From the NCBI GenBank assembly GCA_964527995.1, contig CAZGRP010000023.1:1-64000 (forward strand): a DNA stretch of 64,000 bases, in the 5' to 3' direction. The position numbers and the translations under genes are program-made. The notes under the pieces were generated by a model. The model was not told the origin of the DNA, did no database searches, and saw nothing but the letters and a program-made list of their open reading frames with translations. Below are positions 18,897 through 27,193 of the stretch, one piece after another; within the stretch, counting starts at the first letter, position 1; each line of letters begins with the position of its first letter. Source of the DNA: CAZGRP01 sp964527995. Its GTDB lineage: Bacteria > Zhuqueibacterota > Zhuqueibacteria > Oceanimicrobiales > CAZGRP01.

Positions 18897-20201
18897 ATGT
18901 CAGATCGTTTTCGCGCATCCTTTTACACCCTTGGCTGTCGCCTCAATCAGGCCGAGACAGCCATGATCAGCCACAGTTTCGCTCGCAAGGGGTACGAGAT
19001 CGTCGGCTTCGGCGAGCCGAGCGACGTGGTGGTGATCAACACCTGCACCGTCACTGACCAGGCCGATTCCAAGTGCCGGCAGTTGGTGCGCCAGGTGTTA
19101 CGACGCTGCCCCGATGCCACCGTGGCAGTGGTCGGATGCTATGCCCAGATGGCTGCTGACACCCTGCGCAGGATCGAGGGAATCGACCTGATCGTCGGCA
19201 CCGAAGAGAAGATGCGAGTGGCCGACTTGATTGACGTGCCGCAGAAGCTGCCGGAGCCGTTGGTTGTGACCCCGCGCATTCGTCGCCAGGCGTTCACCAT
19301 CTCGTCCGTGGGGAACTACGAACATGCAACGCGCGCCAATCTCAAGGTGCAGGACGGCTGCGATTTCATGTGCTCCTTCTGCATCATCCCCTTTGCTCGG
19401 GGTCGTGGCCGCAGCCGCGCCTTTTGGGACATCCAGCGCGAAGCCATGGAGCTTGTCGAGCGCGGGCACAAAGAGCTGGTGCTCAGTGGCGTGAACATCG
19501 GCACCTACGAGTATGACGGCAAGACGCTGCTCGATTTGATCCGCATGCTGGAGACTATTGATGGGTTGGAGCGTATCCGCATCAGCTCCATCGAGCCCAC
19601 GACCATCCCGCTGGAGCTGGTCGAGCACATGGCCTCATCGCGGAAGCTCTGTCGGCATCTGCACCTCCCTTTGCAGAGCGGCGATGATGGTATTCTTGAG
19701 GCTATGCGGCGAAAATACACGGTGCGGGAATACGTCGAGTTTGTTGAATGGGCTCTCGCGCGGGTCCCCGACCTGTGCCTGGGAACCGATGTTATGGTCG
19801 GGTTTCCGGGAGAAGGAGAGCGGGAGTTTGAGCGCACGGTCCGACTCCTCCAGGAGCTTCCCTTTGCCTACTTCCATGTATTCACTTTTTCCGAGCGGCG
19901 CGGGACGCCAGCGGAGAAGATGAGCCACAAGGTCGATGTGCACACGAAGCGGCACCGGAGCGAGGTATTGCGGAGGCTATCGCTCCGCAAGCGGCAGGAG
20001 TACGCCACCCGGCACATTGGCCGAACAGTCCGCGTCTTGATGGAGGAGCCCAACGAGCACGGCTTGTTTCAAGGCTTCACCGACAACTACTTGAAGGTCG
20101 CCGCGCCGACCCGCGAGGATCTGTCGAACCGGCTGGTGGACGTGGAGGTTCAAGACGTGTGGGGGCAGATGGCGATTGGAGAGTTGAAGCGGGCGGCGTA
20201 G
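18897..20201 (+). CDS. mtaB: tRNA t6A37 methylthiotransferase MtaB-type
   Basis: Radical SAM enzyme that adds a methylthio group to t6A at position 37 of tRNA; 434 residues. The N-terminal UPF0004 domain carries the auxiliary cluster cysteines (YTLGCRLNQAET, NTCTVTDQADSKC, VVGCYAQ). The radical SAM motif is GCDFMCSFCIIPFARGRGRSR near residue 150 and the C-terminal TRAM domain starts at about 370. The LGCRLNQ and KCRQ signatures separate it from MiaB (here at 20855) and RimO. ATG 18897 lies 45 bases after the PIN module. Confidence 0.9.
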   Translation: MSDRFRASFYTLGCRLNQAETAMISHSFARKGYEIVGFGEPSDVVVINTCTVTDQADSKCRQLVRQVLRRCPDATVAVVGCYAQMAADTLRRIEGIDLIVGTEEKMRVADLIDVPQKLPEPLVVTPRIRRQAFTISSVGNYEHATRANLKVQDGCDFMCSFCIIPFARGRGRSRAFWDIQREAMELVERGHKELVLSGVNIGTYEYDGKTLLDLIRMLETIDGLERIRISSIEPTTIPLELVEHMASSRKLCRHLHLPLQSGDDGILEAMRRKYTVREYVEFVEWALARVPDLCLGTDVMVGFPGEGEREFERTVRLLQELPFAYFHVFTFSERRGTPAEKMSHKVDVHTKRHRSEVLRRLSLRKRQEYATRHIGRTVRVLMEEPNEHGLFQGFTDNYLKVAAPTREDLSNRLVDVEVQDVWGQMAIGELKRAA

Positions 20202-20216
20202 ATCTCTGGGGGAAGG

Positions 20217-20615
20217 ATGGAGTCGGAGAACTACCTAACCAAGTCACTGAATTCGCTTACTGCAGCCCAGATCTGCTTAGAAAACGAACTGTTCGATGAT
20301 GCAGTCAATCGGGCGTACTATGCCGTCTTGAGAAGCGCCCTGGCCTTCTTGGCCAGGCTAAACTTTTCTCCGAGGACCAGGCAGATTCACCATTGGACGC
20401 AATCTGTTTTTCCGCGTGAGTGCGTCAAACGTCGAAAAGTGATGCCCCAACGTATGGCGTCGTATCTCGCTCAACTGCAGAACTTGCGGGATGCAGCGGA
20501 CTACAAGCCGGAGTTCGTAAGCGAAAAAACAGCAACCCGTGCTGTTAGCAAGGCTAGCGAGTTTGTGCACATCATCCGTCAGGAGATGCGAAGTGAAGAA
20601 GGATCAGAAGATTGA
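20217..20615 (+). CDS. HEPN-domain protein
   Basis: 132 residues, all helical. NYLTKSLNSLTAAQICLENELFDDAVNRAYYAVLRSALAFLARL is the usual HEPN N-terminus with the NRAYYA helix; many HEPN toxins carry an RX4-6H RNase motif, and RTRQIHHW may supply it here. ATG 20217 starts 15 bases after mtaB. The next gene overlaps it by 23 bases, as in HEPN toxin-antitoxin pairs. Confidence 0.75.
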   Translation: MESENYLTKSLNSLTAAQICLENELFDDAVNRAYYAVLRSALAFLARLNFSPRTRQIHHWTQSVFPRECVKRRKVMPQRMASYLAQLQNLRDAADYKPEFVSEKTATRAVSKASEFVHIIRQEMRSEEGSED

Positions 20616-20850
20616 GAAGGCTGTGAAAGAGATCGTCGAGCGCATCGAGCAACGGTTTCCCGAAGCTCGAGTGCGTGGGGTTGTGGAGTGGCAGGGAGCC
20701 GACGCAGCCATCGAGGTGGTCACGCCAGAAGACAACGGTTGGGAAATCTCTGAATTGACTGCGCCCTTGCAGTTGAAATTCCTTCAAGAGCTTGGTGTCG
20801 ATATTCGTGTGTTGCCTCTCGAAGAACATGACGGCCAAAAGGTGGAATAG
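20593..20850 (+). CDS. Small partner protein of the HEPN protein, unknown fold
   Basis: 85 residues from GTG 20593: KKDQKIEKAVKEIVERIEQRFPEARVRGVVEWQGADAAIEV and QLKFLQELGVDIRVLPLEEHD. It sits where a minimal nucleotidyltransferase (MNT) antitoxin would, but the MNT motif GSRARG...D-D is absent. Overlap with the HEPN gene and the next ATG four bases after its stop (miaB) suggest one transcript. It may be a new HEPN antitoxin type. Confidence 0.6.
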   Translation: MKKDQKIEKAVKEIVERIEQRFPEARVRGVVEWQGADAAIEVVTPEDNGWEISELTAPLQLKFLQELGVDIRVLPLEEHDGQKVE

Positions 20851-20854
20851 CAAC

Positions 20855-22186
20855 ATGCCAAAAGTCTACCTGGAAACCTACGGCTGCCAGATGAACGAGT
20901 ACGACTCGGAACTGATCCGGGCGATCCTGAGCCGCCATAACTTTGAATTCACCGAGCACGACTGCGATGCGGATGTGGTGTTGCTGAACACCTGCGCCGT
21001 TCGCGAGAACGCCCATCAGAGGATCTTCGGCCGGCTCGGCCACCTGAAGCCGCTCAAGAAGAAGCGCGAGCGGATGGTGATCGGTGTGCTCGGCTGCATG
21101 GCGCAAAACCTGCGCGAGGAGCTGGCCGAGAGAGTTGACATTGTGGATATCGTCGCCGGCCCGGATAGCTACAAGAAGCTGCCGCGGCTGATCGCGACAG
21201 TGTTGGAAGCTGGCGGCAAGGGGTTCGACTTCAAACTCTCCGAGTTCGAAGACTACAGCGATGTCTACCCGTCGAGGGTGCCCGGTGTGAACGCCTGGAT
21301 CGCCGTGATGCGCGGCTGCGACAACTTCTGCACCTTTTGCGTCGTGCCCTATACCCGTGGCCGCGAACGCAGTCGCAGCCCGGAGAGCGTGGTTCGCGAA
21401 ACCGAACTGCTGGCTGCCGAAGGATTCAGGCAGGTCACTCTCCTGGGCCAGAACGTCAACTCCTACCGCCATGAACAGTATGATTTCGGCGATCTTCTGG
21501 AGATGGTCGCCGCGGTGGACGGCATTCGGCGAGTCCGCTTTACCTCGCCTCATCCGAAAGACTTCCCGGATAAGTTTCTCGAAGTGATGGTTCGCAACAC
21601 CAAGATATGCCACCAGATCCATCTGCCGCTGCAAGCGGGCAACGACCGCATCCTGGAGCTCATGAACCGAACCTACACGCGGCGAGAGTTCCTCGACCTG
21701 GTAGACAAGATCCGCCGCACCATTCCGGACGTGATCCTGAGCACGGATGTCATTGTCGGATTTTGCACCGAGACCGACGAGGAGTTTGAGGACACCGTTG
21801 CGGTGATGCAGGAAGTGGAGTTCGATTCGGCCTTCATTTTCAAATACTCGCAGCGCAAGAACACCATCGCTTACCGAAAATACCCGGATGACGTGCCGCC
21901 GGAGAAGAAGACGGAACGCATCCAGCGCCTCAACGAGATCCAGAAGGAGATTTCCCTGAAACGAAACCGTGCCGACATCGGCCGCACCTTCGAGATCCTG
22001 GTTGAGGGCCCAAGCAAGAAGGACCAATCGGAGTGGATGGGGCGGACGGAAGGGAACAAGATCGTCGTCTACCCGCACGGCGAAGAGAAGCCAGGAGACC
22101 TCATCCACGTGACGATCACGGACGTGACGGCGCATACCCTCTTCGGGCGGCGCGTCGATTCCGAACATCTTCCATCGCAACTGTGA
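20855..22186 (+). CDS. miaB: tRNA-2-methylthio-N6-isopentenyladenosine synthase
   Basis: Radical SAM methylthiotransferase for i6A37 of tRNA; 443 residues from ATG 20855 (MPKVYLETYGCQMNEYDSEL). Auxiliary cluster cysteines in ETYGCQMN, NTCAVRENA and VLGCMAQNL; radical SAM motif GCDNFCTFCVVPYTRGRERSR near residue 155; LLGQNVNSY and SPHPKDFPDKFLEVM typical of MiaB; TRAM domain at the end. The frame extends upstream over the HEPN partner but has no better start. Confidence 0.95.
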   Translation: MPKVYLETYGCQMNEYDSELIRAILSRHNFEFTEHDCDADVVLLNTCAVRENAHQRIFGRLGHLKPLKKKRERMVIGVLGCMAQNLREELAERVDIVDIVAGPDSYKKLPRLIATVLEAGGKGFDFKLSEFEDYSDVYPSRVPGVNAWIAVMRGCDNFCTFCVVPYTRGRERSRSPESVVRETELLAAEGFRQVTLLGQNVNSYRHEQYDFGDLLEMVAAVDGIRRVRFTSPHPKDFPDKFLEVMVRNTKICHQIHLPLQAGNDRILELMNRTYTRREFLDLVDKIRRTIPDVILSTDVIVGFCTETDEEFEDTVAVMQEVEFDSAFIFKYSQRKNTIAYRKYPDDVPPEKKTERIQRLNEIQKEISLKRNRADIGRTFEILVEGPSKKDQSEWMGRTEGNKIVVYPHGEEKPGDLIHVTITDVTAHTLFGRRVDSEHLPSQL

Positions 22187-22246
22187 CAAACGTACAGCCG
22201 GCGGCCGAAGAGCAAGACGACGGCAGCCAACACGAGATCCGGAGCC

Positions 22247-23419
22247 ATGCCTCGATTCCAAAGCCCTGACTTCTACCGCATCGATGATCTGCTCTCAGAC
22301 GAAGAGAAGCTGGTTCGTCAAACGGTGCGCGATTTTGTCGACGACCGGGTGATGCCCATCATCCGCGATTGCTTCCGTGAAGGTCGGTTTCCGACAGACC
22401 TCATCCCTGAGATGGCAGAGCTGGGGATGCTGGGCGCCAATCTGCAAGGATACGACTGCGCCGGCCTGAACAATGTTGCCTACGGGCTCATCATGCAGGA
22501 GCTGGAGCGCGGCGACAGCGGTCTTCGCAGCTTCGTTTCGGTGCAAGGCGGGCTGGTGATGTATCCGATCTACGCTTTCGGCTCGGAGGCGCAGAAGGAA
22601 CGCTGGCTGCCGCGTATGGCCAGGGGAGAGGCCATCGGGTGCTTCGGATTGACGGAGCCCGGCGCTGGCTCGGACCCGGCAAGCATGCGTACGCGTGCCG
22701 AGCGGATTTCGGGTGGATGGCGACTCAACGGCGCCAAGATGTGGATCACCAACGGCACGCTGGCCGACGTGGCCGTGGTCTGGGCGCGCACGGAGGAGGG
22801 AATCCGAGGCTTCCTCGTGGAGAAAGGCACGCCAGGATTTCAGGCGAAAGCGATGCACGGAAAGCTGTCGCTGCGCGCGTCCGATACGGCCGAACTGCTG
22901 CTCGACAACTGTGAGGTCCCGGACGAGAGCCTGCTGCCCAAGAGCGACGGCTTGCGCTGCGCTTTGATGTGCCTGACGCAGGCGCGCTATGGCATCGCCT
23001 GGGGCGCAGTGGGCTCGGCTATGGCCTGCTACGAAGAGGCGCTCTCCTACGCCAAAGAACGTGTCGCTTTCGGCAACCCGATCGCCGGCTTTCAGTTGGT
23101 CCAGGAGAAGCTGGTCTACATGATCACTGAGATCACCAAGGCGCAGTTGCTCGCTCTCCAGCTTGGGCGCCTGAAGGATAGCGGCAAAGCCGATTTCACC
23201 CAAGTTTCTCTGGCAAAGCGAAACAACGTCTACCACGCGCTGGAGATCGCCCGCCTGGCGCGCGATATTCTTGGCGCGAACGGAATCAGCGACGAGTATC
23301 AAGCGATGCGGCATGCCTGCAACCTGGAGACCGTCAAGACCTACGAAGGTACACACGACATTCACACACTCATTGTTGGCGAGGCAATTACAGGCTTGCC
23401 TGCTTTCCGTTCATCGTAG
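22247..23419 (+). CDS. Glutaryl-CoA dehydrogenase-like acyl-CoA dehydrogenase
   Basis: FAD-dependent enzyme, 390 residues. GCFGLTEPGAGSDPASM and WITNGTLADVAVVWA are the FAD-binding motifs; the catalytic Glu is in KTYEGTHDIHTLIVGEAITG near residue 370, and RSFVSVQGGLVMYPIYAFG is characteristic of the glutaryl-CoA dehydrogenase branch (decarboxylating glutaryl-CoA to crotonyl-CoA in lysine or aromatic degradation). Its partner genes of that pathway are not in the window. ATG 22247 lies 60 bases after miaB. Confidence 0.85.
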   Translation: MPRFQSPDFYRIDDLLSDEEKLVRQTVRDFVDDRVMPIIRDCFREGRFPTDLIPEMAELGMLGANLQGYDCAGLNNVAYGLIMQELERGDSGLRSFVSVQGGLVMYPIYAFGSEAQKERWLPRMARGEAIGCFGLTEPGAGSDPASMRTRAERISGGWRLNGAKMWITNGTLADVAVVWARTEEGIRGFLVEKGTPGFQAKAMHGKLSLRASDTAELLLDNCEVPDESLLPKSDGLRCALMCLTQARYGIAWGAVGSAMACYEEALSYAKERVAFGNPIAGFQLVQEKLVYMITEITKAQLLALQLGRLKDSGKADFTQVSLAKRNNVYHALEIARLARDILGANGISDEYQAMRHACNLETVKTYEGTHDIHTLIVGEAITGLPAFRSS

Positions 23420-23472
23420 GTGCAGGCGCGACCGAGAGGCTGAGAGGAACCAGCCGATTGAGGAAACCCGAG

Positions 23473-23880
23473 ATGCCCGCTTATACAGATGAAGACGGCT
23501 TTCGGCGCTTCACCCTGGCCGAGGCCAACGCGCTGCTTCCCCAGATCATCCAGATCACGGAGGAGGCGCTGAACGTGCTCCAGCATCTGCGCGCGCGCCA
23601 GAAGGTCGAAGAAGAGTACGACGTGCAGAAGGCGCAAGAGCACTTCAACACCGAAACCATGAAGGTTCTCGAACAGTGGTCGAAGCAGATCGCTGCGTTG
23701 GGTGTGTACCCGAAGGGATTCTTCACGTGCGATTTCAAAACCCCCAACCCCGACACGCTTTTTTGTTGGACCTATGGAGAAGAGCGTGTCACCCACACCC
23801 ACAAGGTTTATGAGAATTTCAAACACCGGCGACCGATTCGCGAGCCCCATCTGGACGGCTTCGAGTTTTCTCTCAACTAG
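23473..23880 (+). CDS. DUF2203-family protein
   Basis: 135 residues starting MPAYTDEDGFRRFTLAEANALLPQI. The family shows an N-terminal FTLAEANALLP motif, a central coiled segment (KVEEEYDVQKAQEHFNTETMKVLEQW) and a C-terminal GVYPKGFFTCDF and FCWTYGEERVTHTHKVYENFKHRRPI block; the last two fit. GAGGAAAC precedes ATG 23473. Function unknown. Confidence 0.8.
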   Translation: MPAYTDEDGFRRFTLAEANALLPQIIQITEEALNVLQHLRARQKVEEEYDVQKAQEHFNTETMKVLEQWSKQIAALGVYPKGFFTCDFKTPNPDTLFCWTYGEERVTHTHKVYENFKHRRPIREPHLDGFEFSLN

Positions 23881-23907
23881 ACAACTGCCTAACCGGCGAC
23901 ACTTCGG

Positions 23908-24744
23908 ATGCTGAAGACGGTTTTCTTCTCCCTGGCTTTGCAGACGGCGGTGGGACAACTGCTCATCGCCGGCTTGATCTCGCGCGAAGCCATTGGGAAT
24001 TTGTTCTACCGCGTCGTCTCCTCCGTATCGATGCTCCTCATCGCCCTGGCTCTTCTCGCCGAGCCATATCGCCAAGTCAGTTTGGGTGGGATTTTCAGCG
24101 GCACGGTGGGTCTTGGGTCGTCTCAAGCGGCAGCCCTTGCACTGGGTTCCCTTTGCCTGGCCGTGCTGGTGTTGAATCAGCTTGTGTTTCCAAGGCTCAA
24201 CCGGGCGACGCTCTGGCTGGCGTTTGCTGTTGGTTTAGCAGCCGTCGTTCTCGATAGCTTCACCTATCCGTCCTTTCAGCCTGTTCGTCCGGCCGATCTG
24301 TTGCTGGCTGCCTTCAACGGCGTCGCCTCGGCGATGATGCTGGGTGGTGTGCTGGCTGCGATGATCACCGGTCACTGGTACCTGGTGAGCGCCAAGCTGC
24401 CCATCCGGCCGCTGAAGATCGCTTCGGGCATCTTTATCGGTGCAGTGGCCGTGAAGGCGCTGCTCGTAGTCCTGACGCTGGCCAACTACTGGACTGGTCC
24501 GAATGAAGCGCTGGCGCGACTGGCGCGCAGTTTCCTCTCCCTTGCACCGAGCAGCATCTTCTTCTGGGCACGCCTTTCCTTCGGCATTCTGGGCCCGCTC
24601 TTCTTTGCCTACTTGATCTGGGGCACCGTGAAGATCCGCTCCACGCAGTCGGCGACAGGCATCCTCTACGCCGCTCTTATCCTGGTTCTCCTCGGAGAGG
24701 CCTTTGGGAAGTTCCTGTTCTACTTCTCGGGTATTCCGTCGTAA
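23908..24744 (+). CDS. Integral membrane protein, unknown
   Basis: 278 residues, about eight hydrophobic segments separated by short loops; ends in YFSGIPS. The pattern resembles quinone-reactive membrane subunits of the DmsC/NrfD type in size and spacing, but no haem or quinone motif can be named. ATG 23908 follows 27 bases after DUF2203. A terminator closes the unit at 24791. Confidence 0.6.
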   Translation: MLKTVFFSLALQTAVGQLLIAGLISREAIGNLFYRVVSSVSMLLIALALLAEPYRQVSLGGIFSGTVGLGSSQAAALALGSLCLAVLVLNQLVFPRLNRATLWLAFAVGLAAVVLDSFTYPSFQPVRPADLLLAAFNGVASAMMLGGVLAAMITGHWYLVSAKLPIRPLKIASGIFIGAVAVKALLVVLTLANYWTGPNEALARLARSFLSLAPSSIFFWARLSFGILGPLFFAYLIWGTVKIRSTQSATGILYAALILVLLGEAFGKFLFYFSGIPS

Positions 24745-24790
24745 CGCCTCGCCGCGGGCTACCAGACGAAGGTTGGCGGCTGCCAGGTTG

Positions 24791-24816
24791 AACGACGCAG
24801 TCGTTTATTTTTTCTT
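24791..24816 (+). terminator. Rho-independent terminator
   Basis: AACGAC (24791-24796), loop GCA, GTCGTT (24800-24805), then TATTTTTTCTT. Confidence 0.7.
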
Positions 24817-24843
24817 GATTTTGTAGGTCGGTTTGGATATATT
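24815..24843 (+). promoter_or_regulatory. Sigma70-type promoter for the gene at 24880
   Basis: TTGATT (24815-24820), 17 bases, TATATT (24838-24843). It begins in the T-run of the preceding terminator and places the transcript start near 24850, 30 bases before ATG 24880. Confidence 0.6.
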
Positions 24844-24879
24844 GGATTGTCCATTTCTGACCAAGAGGGTAGACGAAGC

Positions 24880-25344
24880 ATGGCCTTGCAGGACAAAGGA
24901 CTTCAGCTGAGTCAGAAGCTCGAGCTGCTCGTAACTGTCTTCAATCGTCAGCCCATCCGACCTTTTCTTGACACCCTTACCACCCCACAGCTTGTCGAAG
25001 CCCATTCGTTTCTTTGGGATAAGATGGTCGAGTTTCATGTGCGAACTCAACCCCGAGAGTTTCGCCGCGAGGAGGTTACCCGCAAGATGATGCCTTCGGC
25101 GAAGTACCAGCGCATGCAGGGTTGCGATCTTCGCATCGACTACTGCAAGGGGGTGGAGTGTATCTGGTCAAATCCGGTATGTGCCGGCAACAAGGTCAAG
25201 AACAACATGGAGGTCATGGCGCAACACATCCTCGGATACTTCGATGCCAAGGGCTCCGGAGCGATGCAAGTGTCGCACAGCGATGAGCACGAGCACCGGA
25301 GTCGCAGTGCGGCCGAGACAGGTGTTGTGGCGAGGTCGGGGTAG
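24880..25344 (+). CDS. Small conserved-looking soluble protein, unknown
   Basis: 154 residues beginning MALQDKGLQLSQKLELLVTVFN. Helical N-terminal part, then CDLRIDYCKGVECIWSNPVCAGNKVKNNMEVM, where four cysteines (CDLRIDYCKGVEC and VC) could bind a metal. It has its own promoter (24815-24843) and terminator (25368-25399). The opposite-strand frame at the same place is less convincing. No family recognised. Confidence 0.55.
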   Translation: MALQDKGLQLSQKLELLVTVFNRQPIRPFLDTLTTPQLVEAHSFLWDKMVEFHVRTQPREFRREEVTRKMMPSAKYQRMQGCDLRIDYCKGVECIWSNPVCAGNKVKNNMEVMAQHILGYFDAKGSGAMQVSHSDEHEHRSRSAAETGVVARSG

Positions 25345-25367
25345 GCGGCAAGGCCGAAGCAACGCAG

Positions 25368-25399
25368 CGAAGATCTCCTTGATCTTCGTTTCTGTATTT
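25368..25399 (+). terminator. Rho-independent terminator
   Basis: CGAAGATC (25368-25375), loop TCCTT, GATCTTCG (25381-25388), followed by TTTCTGTATTT. It ends the single-gene unit starting at 24850. Confidence 0.7.
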
Positions 25400-25553
25400 A
25401 GTCAATCGAAGGAGGTGAATTCGCTGGCCTCGCAGAGCGCCCCAGTTGTTTCCGTCGATTTACGTGATTCTGTTTTCGAGATACGGCTCTTTGAAAAATG
25501 CTCGCACTCCCTGAGGTTCGATTCTATGGAGCGATGCAGCAGAGGTACCACGG

Positions 25554-27158
25554 ATGCCGGACGGACCTGGGGTTGATTTGCTGGCCAGTATGCCTATGGA
25601 ACTATCACCTGGTATCTGGATCGGCATCGCTGGTAGTTGGCTGGTAGTCTTCGTGTTGGCCTGGCTACTGGCGGGTTGGGTCCGCGAGCGGCGGGCGAAA
25701 GACGCCAGCGAGCGGGCCGAGGCGCTTCTCTCCGAAGCGAGACGGGAAGCAGAGAGACAGAAGCAGCAGTACCTTCTTCAGGCAAAAGAAGAGTGGCTCC
25801 GCATCCGAGACGAGAGGGAACGCGACCTCAAGCAGCGTGTTCGCAAGCTGGACGTTAAAGAGCAGCAGCTCTCGGAAGTGGAGAAGCGGCTTCAGCGCAA
25901 AGAGGACAGCCTGAAGCAGCGTGAGAGTAACCTGGCCCGGCAGGAGAACAGTCTAGAGGCGCGGCGCGCAGCTCTGAAGGTCAAGGAGGAAGAGTATTCT
26001 CAACTTCTTTCGAAGTACAACGTCGAGCTTTCCAGAGTGGCTCGCCTCTCACCTGAGGAAGCCAAAGAACGGCTCCTCGAAAACCTGCGCAAAGAATTTC
26101 GCGCTGAGGCGGCACAGCTCTACAAGTCCATCATCGAGAACGCCCGCGAGAACGCCAACAAGGAAGCACGCGAAATCATCACCCGTGCCATCGAGCGGAA
26201 CGCTTCCGACCAGACGATCGAGACCACGGTGGCCGTCGTCAACTTGCCGAGCGATGAGATCAAAGGAAGGATCATTGGCAAGGACGGCCGCAATATCAAG
26301 ACGTTCGAGTCCCTCACCGGCGTCAAAGTCATTGTCGACGACACCCCAGAGGCAGTTGTCCTGTCCAGCTACGACCCAGTCAAGCGCGAGATTGCCCGAG
26401 TCGCTTTGGAACGCCTGGTGCAAAACGGCAAGATTCACCCGCAGCGGGTAGAGGAGGCGGTCGCCAAGGCGGAGCAGGAAATCGAGAAACAGATCTGGCG
26501 TGCCGGCAATGAGGCCGTGGCTGCAGTGGGCGTGGGGCGCATGCACCCGGATCTGATTCGCACCCTCGGCCGATTGCACTTCCGCACCAGCTACGGCCAG
26601 AACGTGCTGCAACACTCCATCGAGGTTGCCCGGATCACCGGTGCCCTGGCGGCTGAGCTGCAATTCGACGTGCGGCTGGCCAAGAGGGCCGGTTTGCTTC
26701 ACGACATCGGCAAGGCTGTCAGCCAGAACACTGAGGGGACGCACACGCAGATCGGCATCGAGATCGCCGAAAAATTCAAAGAGGACCCCGTGGTGATCAA
26801 CGCGATCGCCGCCCATCACGAGGACCAGGAAGCCACATCGCTGATCACCGTGCTTGTCAGCGCTGCGGATGCCATTTCAGGTGCCCGGCCAGGCGCCCGC
26901 CGCGATACCCTCGACGGCTATGTGCGCCGTATCGAAAAGCTTGAGAAAATCGCCGACTCGTTCGATGCGGTGGCGAAAGCGTATGCCATTTCCGCTGGCC
27001 GCGAGATTCGCGTCATGGTCCAACCCGAGCGTGTCAGCGATGCCGAGGCCATGCTGCTGGCTCGTGATATCGCCAAGAAGATCCAATCGGACCTCGAATA
27101 TCCGGGCGAGGTCAAGGTGACGGTGATCCGGGAATGCCGGGCGGTGAGTTACGCCTGA
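25554..27158 (+). CDS. rny: Ribonuclease Y
   Basis: Membrane-anchored endoribonuclease that starts mRNA decay; 534 residues. One N-terminal TM helix (about 18-40), a long coiled coil (about 45-190), a KH domain (GRIIGKDGRNIKTFESLTGVKVIVDDTPEAVVLSS, near 245-275) and an HD domain (AGLLHDIGKAV near 380 and HHEDQEA). ATG 25554 follows GAGG; ATG 25590 is an alternative. The 155-base space before it shows no clear RNA. dxs follows with slight overlap of reading frames. Confidence 0.93.
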   Translation: MPDGPGVDLLASMPMELSPGIWIGIAGSWLVVFVLAWLLAGWVRERRAKDASERAEALLSEARREAERQKQQYLLQAKEEWLRIRDERERDLKQRVRKLDVKEQQLSEVEKRLQRKEDSLKQRESNLARQENSLEARRAALKVKEEEYSQLLSKYNVELSRVARLSPEEAKERLLENLRKEFRAEAAQLYKSIIENARENANKEAREIITRAIERNASDQTIETTVAVVNLPSDEIKGRIIGKDGRNIKTFESLTGVKVIVDDTPEAVVLSSYDPVKREIARVALERLVQNGKIHPQRVEEAVAKAEQEIEKQIWRAGNEAVAAVGVGRMHPDLIRTLGRLHFRTSYGQNVLQHSIEVARITGALAAELQFDVRLAKRAGLLHDIGKAVSQNTEGTHTQIGIEIAEKFKEDPVVINAIAAHHEDQEATSLITVLVSAADAISGARPGARRDTLDGYVRRIEKLEKIADSFDAVAKAYAISAGREIRVMVQPERVSDAEAMLLARDIAKKIQSDLEYPGEVKVTVIRECRAVSYA

Positions 27159-27193
27159 GTGCCATGATCGCTGAAATGCAGGAGCGAAAAGGG

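Noticed and set aside
25420..25553. 6S RNA or tRNA between 25.42 and 25.55 kb
   Set aside because: GGTTCGATTC resembles a T-loop, but there is no acceptor stem, and no long 6S-type stem could be drawn.
25415..25576. Small ORF after AAGGAGGTGA upstream of rny
   Set aside because: GTG start overlaps the Shine-Dalgarno-like sequence, and the 53-residue product shows no domain; it overlaps the rny start.
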